Positions 59,062 to 64,000 of a DNA stretch of 64,000 nt are shown piece after piece (the stretch's first letter is position 1; every line of letters starts with the position of its first letter). The DNA is taken from contig BGKB01000149.1 in the NCBI GenBank assembly GCA_003116975.1, forward strand, positions 106,766-170,765, read 5' to 3'. This DNA comes from Aurantiochytrium sp. KH105. Its lineage: Eukaryota > Sar > Bigyra > Thraustochytrida > Thraustochytriidae. Position numbers and translations under genes: made by a program. The notes beneath the pieces are model-generated. The model saw only the letters and a program-made list of their open reading frames with translations, was not told where the DNA came from and ran no database searches.

Positions 59062-59803
59062 TTTTCTCTTTTTCCCTGGCTCGTCTTCAGGCTCGCTCCC
59101 CTCGTGGGCGAGCGAGCTGGCCCGCGCCCGTCGAATACATAGCTGACTCCAACAAACCCGCGGCGCACGCGGGGCGAGCTCTGCATAGAGCACCGAGATC
59201 GTTCGCCACGAAACTAACAGTAAGCAATCTCACTCTGTCCTGGACCTCCTCTGGCCTCGTCCATTTGGTGTTGGACTTGTCTTGCCCTGACCGCGTCGTC
59301 GAGTTGTCCACACGCTCCACGCCTCTCTGTCTGTGTACTTGACTGCCCAGCGCAGCCAAGGCTCGCTCGCGCGCGAATGGCGCATCACCTCTGCCAATAT
59401 TATCGTCTGCGAAACCCAAATTCGCCGCACGAGCTGAGTGCCGGTGAGTCACCGGAACTAAAACCAAAACCTTTTATGCGCCCGACCACTCTGACAGAGT
59501 AAAAGAAAGACAATCAGACAGACAACAAAGACCGGCGTTAAAAGGCTTGCTTCAACGGACCCTGCGGAGGACACGGAGTTTCGAGGCAGCCGCCACACTG
59601 GCGACCGCCACGCTGTGCACGGAAGACGAACTTCACGTGTCGCGCCATCGTCGCCTCTGCCGCCGCCAGCTCTGGGAGCTCGCTGTCACCAGAAACGAAA
59701 CTTGCGAACTTGCGTGAGCTCTGCTGAGGCGCTGGAGTCAAAGCCCGACGCGGCTGCGTGAATTCTTTTTGTCCGCGTGCGCGGCGAAGACAGAGAGCAG
59801 AGC
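59062..59803. other. Intergenic region
   Basis: 3' flank of QCR8 and 5' flank of the ELMO gene. No gene, repeat array or RNA recognised. Confidence 0.45.
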
Positions 59804-62119
59804 ATGTCGGATATGCCTTCGGCGGTTCCGCTTGCACGACGACGCGACGCAGCGCCCGCGGCCAAAGACGACGGGCCCGGTCTGGAGCTAGACCTTGTGG
59901 AGCTAAAGCTTACTGGCAACACACCAAGCAAAGTTGTTGATATCACCAAGGAAGACGAACAAAGGACTAGAGATTATACGAGGATGGAGAAACATGAGAG
60001 GCACGCTTCGCTGCCCAATGATGCGTCGAGCAAACATCCCCACTCTGATGTTGGTGCGAGACGCGAGGACGACGATGGCCTCGAACTTGATCGGGTCGAA
60101 GTCAATCCCGAGGCGATCCGACTTGGGCTGGCGTCTCGAAAGTCTTTGGCAAGTGCCAAGGACAATAAAAAGGAGACGTTAGCGCAGGGAACTTCACAAT
60201 TATTTGGTGCAAAGACTGACCGAGTCCAATCCCGGAGGAAGCCGTCGCCGCGGATGCGCTTGGCCTCACCGCCCGTCACACCTCCTCCTCCTCCAGCAGC
60301 GGCGGCGGCAGCAGCAGGAACACCACCACAAGCACCAGCGCCACCACCACTATCACAAGCAGCGGACGCAATAATGCCGAAAACATCGGCACCCAGCGCC
60401 CCTTTTGGTATCGCCTATGAGCCTCTTTCGAGGCCAGCGTCAGCTGCTAAAAGCGAGCAAGGATATTTCGTGCCGCGAAAAGCAGAATTCGAAGACGAAA
60501 TCGCATTCTCTCGCGAGCTCGAGGATGCCGACGACGATGCCTCGTCTACTTCGGACTCGTCAGAATTCGATTTTGATGCTGATGACGTTGCCGATAATGT
60601 TGGCAATGTTAACAAGGCCCATTCGCAAAAGAAAGATACTGATCGAAGACCGAACCTAGCGGTGTCTTCCTTGCAAGCACGACGAGGCTTCGCCTTGCAA
60701 GGCTCAAAGGAAGAAGCCCACTCCCAGAGTTCTGCCCAACAAAAAGCAACGGCGAGTAAAGACAATGATCAACGGGGTAAAAGCAATTCCGTTGAGTCCC
60801 TTGAGCAGGCGTGCTTAGTATTCTCGAAACTCGTCAAAACTGACGCAGTCCTCGACGATGATCTTTCGCCTCCAGCCATGACGAAAACGAAGCCACTGGC
60901 TGCCTTTTTGTGCGTAGATCGGCGAGGGAAGCTAGAGACCTTGGTGGAAGAAGAAGAAGAAGAAGAAGAAGAAGAAGACGAGGACGTGGACGTGGACGAA
61001 GGCAACAATGTGAGCAATCTGAAAGAAAAGAGTGACAAAATTCACGACCCGAAGGTGAGCAAGATTGTAGACTCGAAAAATCTGAACACTACATGCAAGA
61101 AGAGTGCGCATCACGAAAAGAAAGTACTTGCGGAGCCAAAACGGGTCATGTCTAAGCCAAGGATGAAGCATCCCGAGCGGCGTATATTGATTGAGGTGCC
61201 CCCCTTTTCTCCGCCTGACGAGCTCAACACGGCTGCCAAACAAGCTGAGAACGCAAGTGATTCCATGCTTGAACAAAATGGATGCGAAGACGAAGACGTC
61301 TGGGATTCTCTCGCAAGATCACATCCAAGCCAAGCGCAGCCCATGCGCTTCATCGCAAATGATCTAATCCGTGCGGCGCTGACGTACGATGATGGCCATT
61401 CTGCACAACCTCGCGAAGGCGAAGGCAACGACTCTGAGGACCGAGAACTCGGTCCGGGAAAAGAACAAGGAATAACGATGGACTCCAAGAAGACCCGCAA
61501 GTTTATGTCGCGGCTCGGCGCTTTGCGGCCCTCGCGAGGTAGCTCTTCTCAGTGGACGGATTTGGACGATCTTGAGCGTCTCGCAAAGACCGCGCTGGAC
61601 TGGTCGCGTCACGAGGATCAATGTATCATGGAGGCCCTCTACCAACGTCTTGCAAAGGGCGAGCAGCATGGGTTCCCTGACAATGCAACGCCGAGTAGCA
61701 AATGGGAATCTATAGGTTTTCAAGGTATCGACCCTTCAACAGATCTTCGCGGGTGCGGCCTCCTTGGACCCATCCAAATGGTAGCTCTTGGCGAAGAGGA
61801 GCCCGACTTGGTGCGAAATGCATTGGCGCTCTCTCGGGAAGGCAAGCGCGAGTTCCCCTTTATGGCTGTCTCTCTCAATTTTACAATTGCAACCCTTCAA
61901 GTCCTCCGGCGACACGCAAATGATCGCCGCATCGGAAGTTCAGCTCGCGAGGCGGGTGTTCTCCTCTTTAAGGCATTCTGGAAGGCCATGGTGCAGCGCT
62001 GGAGTGATCAAAAAATGATCTTGGCCAATTTTTCACCTCTTTTGGCCGAGTTTCGTGATGCCGCAATGAAGAAGCCCGTGCGCTTTATGCAACAGTATTC
62101 CGCTTCGAAGAAATTGTGA
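59804..62119 (+). CDS. ELMO/CED-12 domain protein with long disordered N-terminus
   Basis: 771 residues from the ATG at 59804. About 570 residues are low-complexity: repeated G-L-E-L-D-L/R-V-E motifs (near residues 30 and 95), Pro/Ala run (about 60280-60360), Glu run (about 60950-60985). The C-terminal ~180 residues form an ELMO domain: W-E-S-I-G-F-Q-G-I-D-P-S-T-D-L-R-G-C-G-L (the family's hallmark), then F-P-F-M-A-V-S-L-N-F-T. ELMOD proteins act as GAPs for Arl/Arf GTPases or work with DOCK exchange factors; the architecture without PH or Arm repeats fits the ELMOD group. The GAP Arg is plausibly the Arg in D-L-R-G-C-G. Role in cilia or trafficking is inference. Confidence 0.88.
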   Translation: MSDMPSAVPLARRRDAAPAAKDDGPGLELDLVELKLTGNTPSKVVDITKEDEQRTRDYTRMEKHERHASLPNDASSKHPHSDVGARREDDDGLELDRVEVNPEAIRLGLASRKSLASAKDNKKETLAQGTSQLFGAKTDRVQSRRKPSPRMRLASPPVTPPPPPAAAAAAAGTPPQAPAPPPLSQAADAIMPKTSAPSAPFGIAYEPLSRPASAAKSEQGYFVPRKAEFEDEIAFSRELEDADDDASSTSDSSEFDFDADDVADNVGNVNKAHSQKKDTDRRPNLAVSSLQARRGFALQGSKEEAHSQSSAQQKATASKDNDQRGKSNSVESLEQACLVFSKLVKTDAVLDDDLSPPAMTKTKPLAAFLCVDRRGKLETLVEEEEEEEEEEDEDVDVDEGNNVSNLKEKSDKIHDPKVSKIVDSKNLNTTCKKSAHHEKKVLAEPKRVMSKPRMKHPERRILIEVPPFSPPDELNTAAKQAENASDSMLEQNGCEDEDVWDSLARSHPSQAQPMRFIANDLIRAALTYDDGHSAQPREGEGNDSEDRELGPGKEQGITMDSKKTRKFMSRLGALRPSRGSSSQWTDLDDLERLAKTALDWSRHEDQCIMEALYQRLAKGEQHGFPDNATPSSKWESIGFQGIDPSTDLRGCGLLGPIQMVALGEEEPDLVRNALALSREGKREFPFMAVSLNFTIATLQVLRRHANDRRIGSSAREAGVLLFKAFWKAMVQRWSDQKMILANFSPLLAEFRDAAMKKPVRFMQQYSASKKL

Positions 62120-62762
62120 GCGGTGCGGGACTCACTGACATCATGTGTACATGACGCGTCATCTTTCCCTGGGGTTTAAACGGCTATGCCATCATGCAAC
62201 TCTGTCGCTTCAACGGCTTACCTTTTGAAGTCCTTTGCCCATGGTTGCAAATTATCGACCCATGATCCGATCTTTGAAGACTTGGATAGTCATGAAGTCC
62301 AATGGATTGCTACTGTGCCTAAGTACGCTAGGAATGCCTAGGGAGTTTCGGTTCTGCTGAGATGAATTTGTCTGCTGGTAAAGATTGATGTTTCCCCTCA
62401 ACTTAAATGTCGTCTCGAGGATGTAGAGAAGAGCTTGAATGATCACAAATCTTTGGCTGTGCTAGTTCGTGCTCTGAGCGATGTTGGACTTACCTTAATG
62501 TCGCACGAACTAGTGGCTGCTGAGATTGGAGGGTTGTTGGCACAGCAAGTCTTACAGTAGACCTCCCATGGGTGCCAAGTTGACTTCACCACTTCTGTGG
62601 CGCTGCTGTCTGCTCACGTCATTTCCATTTCCCAACCGATAGGGTATCCCAAATCGATTTTTATAAAGAAAAAATTTTAAAGAAAAAGAAGATCGGAAAC
62701 GAGTATGCACAGCATTCGAATTCTCGTCGTGCCGGGGAACTTCAATTTGGGCGCTTATCTCC
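62120..62762. other. Convergent intergenic region
   Basis: 643 bp of relatively low GC. No gene or RNA recognised. Confidence 0.45.
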
Positions 62763-64000
62763 TTATTCTCTAAAAGAATATTCCTTTGAAAGATTCGAGT
62801 CCTGTGTCAAATCTGCCCTGCGCCTTATTATTGAGGCCAGTTGGTTCATCGTCATCACTGTATCAGGGTGCTCTGGTCCAAGCGTTTCTTGTCTAATTGC
62901 AAGGACCTCTTCCAGCATCTTTCGCGCTGCGTCGTGCTCGCCTTGCGAATCAAGCGCAAAGGCCACATCAGTCATTGTTGTCACTGTGTCAGGATGCCTT
63001 GGCCCAAGCCTTTCCCTGTCCATCTCGAGGACTTTTTGAAACAGCTCGAGCGCTGCATAGTATTTGCCTTGCGATTCGTGCACCCGTGCCATGTTGTACA
63101 TTGTTGTCGCCACTTCAGGGTGCCTCGGTCCGAGTTTTTCCTTGTAGATGTCGAGAGCTTGCTGATACAGCTTCATTGTCTTGGTCCAGCGATTCCAGAA
63201 CCAAGGCCATGTTGTTCATTGTAATCGCCGTCTTAGGATGTCTTGGCCCAAGCCTTTCCCTGTTTATCTCGAGGACCTCTTGATACAGCTCGAGCGCTGC
63301 ATCGTATTCGCCCTGCAAGCTCAATACGCGTGCCATGCCAAACATTGTTGCCGCCACCTCAGGATGCCTCGGCCCAAGCATTTCCCTGTTTATCTCGAGG
63401 ACCTCTTGATACAGCTCGAGCGCTGCATCGTAATTGCCTTGCAATGCGAGAATGTCGGCTATACTATCCAATGTAATCGCTGTTGAAACGTGCTTTGGCC
63501 CAAGTTTTTCCTTGTCGATGTCGAGAGCTTGCTGATACAGCTCGAGCGCTGCATCGTATTCACCCTGAAACTTGAGCACCACGGCCATGTTGTTCAGTGA
63601 AGTCGCTACTTCAGGGTGCTGGGGTCCAAACGTCTCCTTTGTGATCTCAAGCGCCTCTTGATTTAGCTCGAAGGCTGCATCGTATTCGCCCTGCAATCTC
63701 AATACGCGTGCCATGCCAGACATTGTTGCCGCCACCTCAGGATGCCTCGGCCCGAGTTGTCCTTTTTTGATCTCAAGCGCCTCTTGATTTAGTTCGAGGG
63801 CTGCATCGTAATCGCCTTGCGATACGAGAACGCCGGCGATGTTTTCCAATGCAATCGCTGTTAAAACGTGCTTCTGCCCAAGTTTTTCCTTGTAGATGTC
63901 GAGAGCTTGCTGATACAGATCGAGCGCTGCATCGTATTCACTTTGCAACTTGAGCACCTGGGCCATGTTGCTCAGTGTAGTCGCCACTTCAGGGTGCCTC
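62763..64000 (-). pseudogene. Tetratricopeptide (kinesin light chain-type) repeat array, frameshifted and partial
   Basis: The 5' part lies beyond the window. About ten TPRs of 42 residues (126 bp) follow one another, each like Q-G-E-Y-D-A-A-L-E-L-Y-Q, A-L-D-I-x-K-E-K-L-G-P-x-H-P-E-V-A-T. DNA repeats are close to identical, implying recent expansion or gene conversion. Near 63165-63190 one unit is about 8 bp short, so the frame shifts: the upstream frame ends at 63115, while the last three repeats continue in another frame to a stop at 62763. Either the gene is broken, the upstream frame gives a shorter protein, or the assembly collapsed a repeat. Such arrays are protein-protein scaffolds; partner unknown. 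Confidence 0.75.

Overview
This is nuclear DNA of a eukaryote. It has GC-rich, mostly intronless protein genes, a few short GT-AG introns (57-147 bp) with CAG acceptors, ATG starts in CCATGG-like contexts, and all three standard stop codons in use. Gene content (complex III subunit, CDK7, nibrin, golgin TMF, DNMT2, ELMO-domain and ciliary proteins) points to a free-living flagellated protist. High GC, few introns and microsatellite-loaded intergenic DNA would suit a thraustochytrid-like stramenopile; that placement is inference and no rRNA is present to test it.

Layout. 1-7 kb: an unknown basic/acidic protein tail-to-tail with a two-exon TMEM138 homologue, then a PPM/PP2C phosphatase. 8.5-14.4 kb: a predicted secretory protein, a four-exon CDK7-like kinase, and MTHFR diverging from the kinase across about 400 bp. 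15-24 kb: a low-complexity protein, an NADK2-type NAD kinase, a small coiled-coil protein and a sulfotransferase. 25-28 kb: two adjacent small secreted proteins, one Asp-rich and one six-cysteine preproprotein with a cecropin-like amphipathic start. 28-37 kb: nibrin (NBS1), a DUSP-domain protein with a myristoylation signal, and golgin TMF. 38-47 kb: a TAF-like histone-fold protein, an unknown helical protein and a DEAD-box RNA helicase with an RGG tail. 47-54 kb: DNMT2, the axonemal dynein intermediate chain DNAI4/WDR78, and a three-exon membrane protein with an acidic tail. 55-64 kb: an NF-YC-type histone-fold protein with a Gln-rich N-terminus, complex III subunit QCR8, an ELMO-domain protein and a frameshifted TPR-array gene that runs off the window.

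How they fit together. No operon-like pathway is seen. Genes largely alternate strand, giving many convergent pairs (17 and 37 bp between stop codons in the tightest) and several divergent promoters. Functional themes are cilia (TMEM138, DNAI4), cell cycle/DNA repair/transcription (CDK7, NBS1, two histone-fold proteins), mitochondria (QCR8, NADK2-like, possibly the phosphatase) and Golgi (TMF, possibly the sulfotransferase).

Caveats. There are three assembly joins: 25 Ns at 31900, and single Ns at 37970 and 52694, each single N flanked by an exact duplicate (603 and 38 bp) that looks artificial. Intergenic DNA is dominated by 4-bp and 5-bp microsatellites, which generate many spurious reading frames. 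Exon boundaries were read by eye from splice motifs and family conservation, and no transcript data were available.
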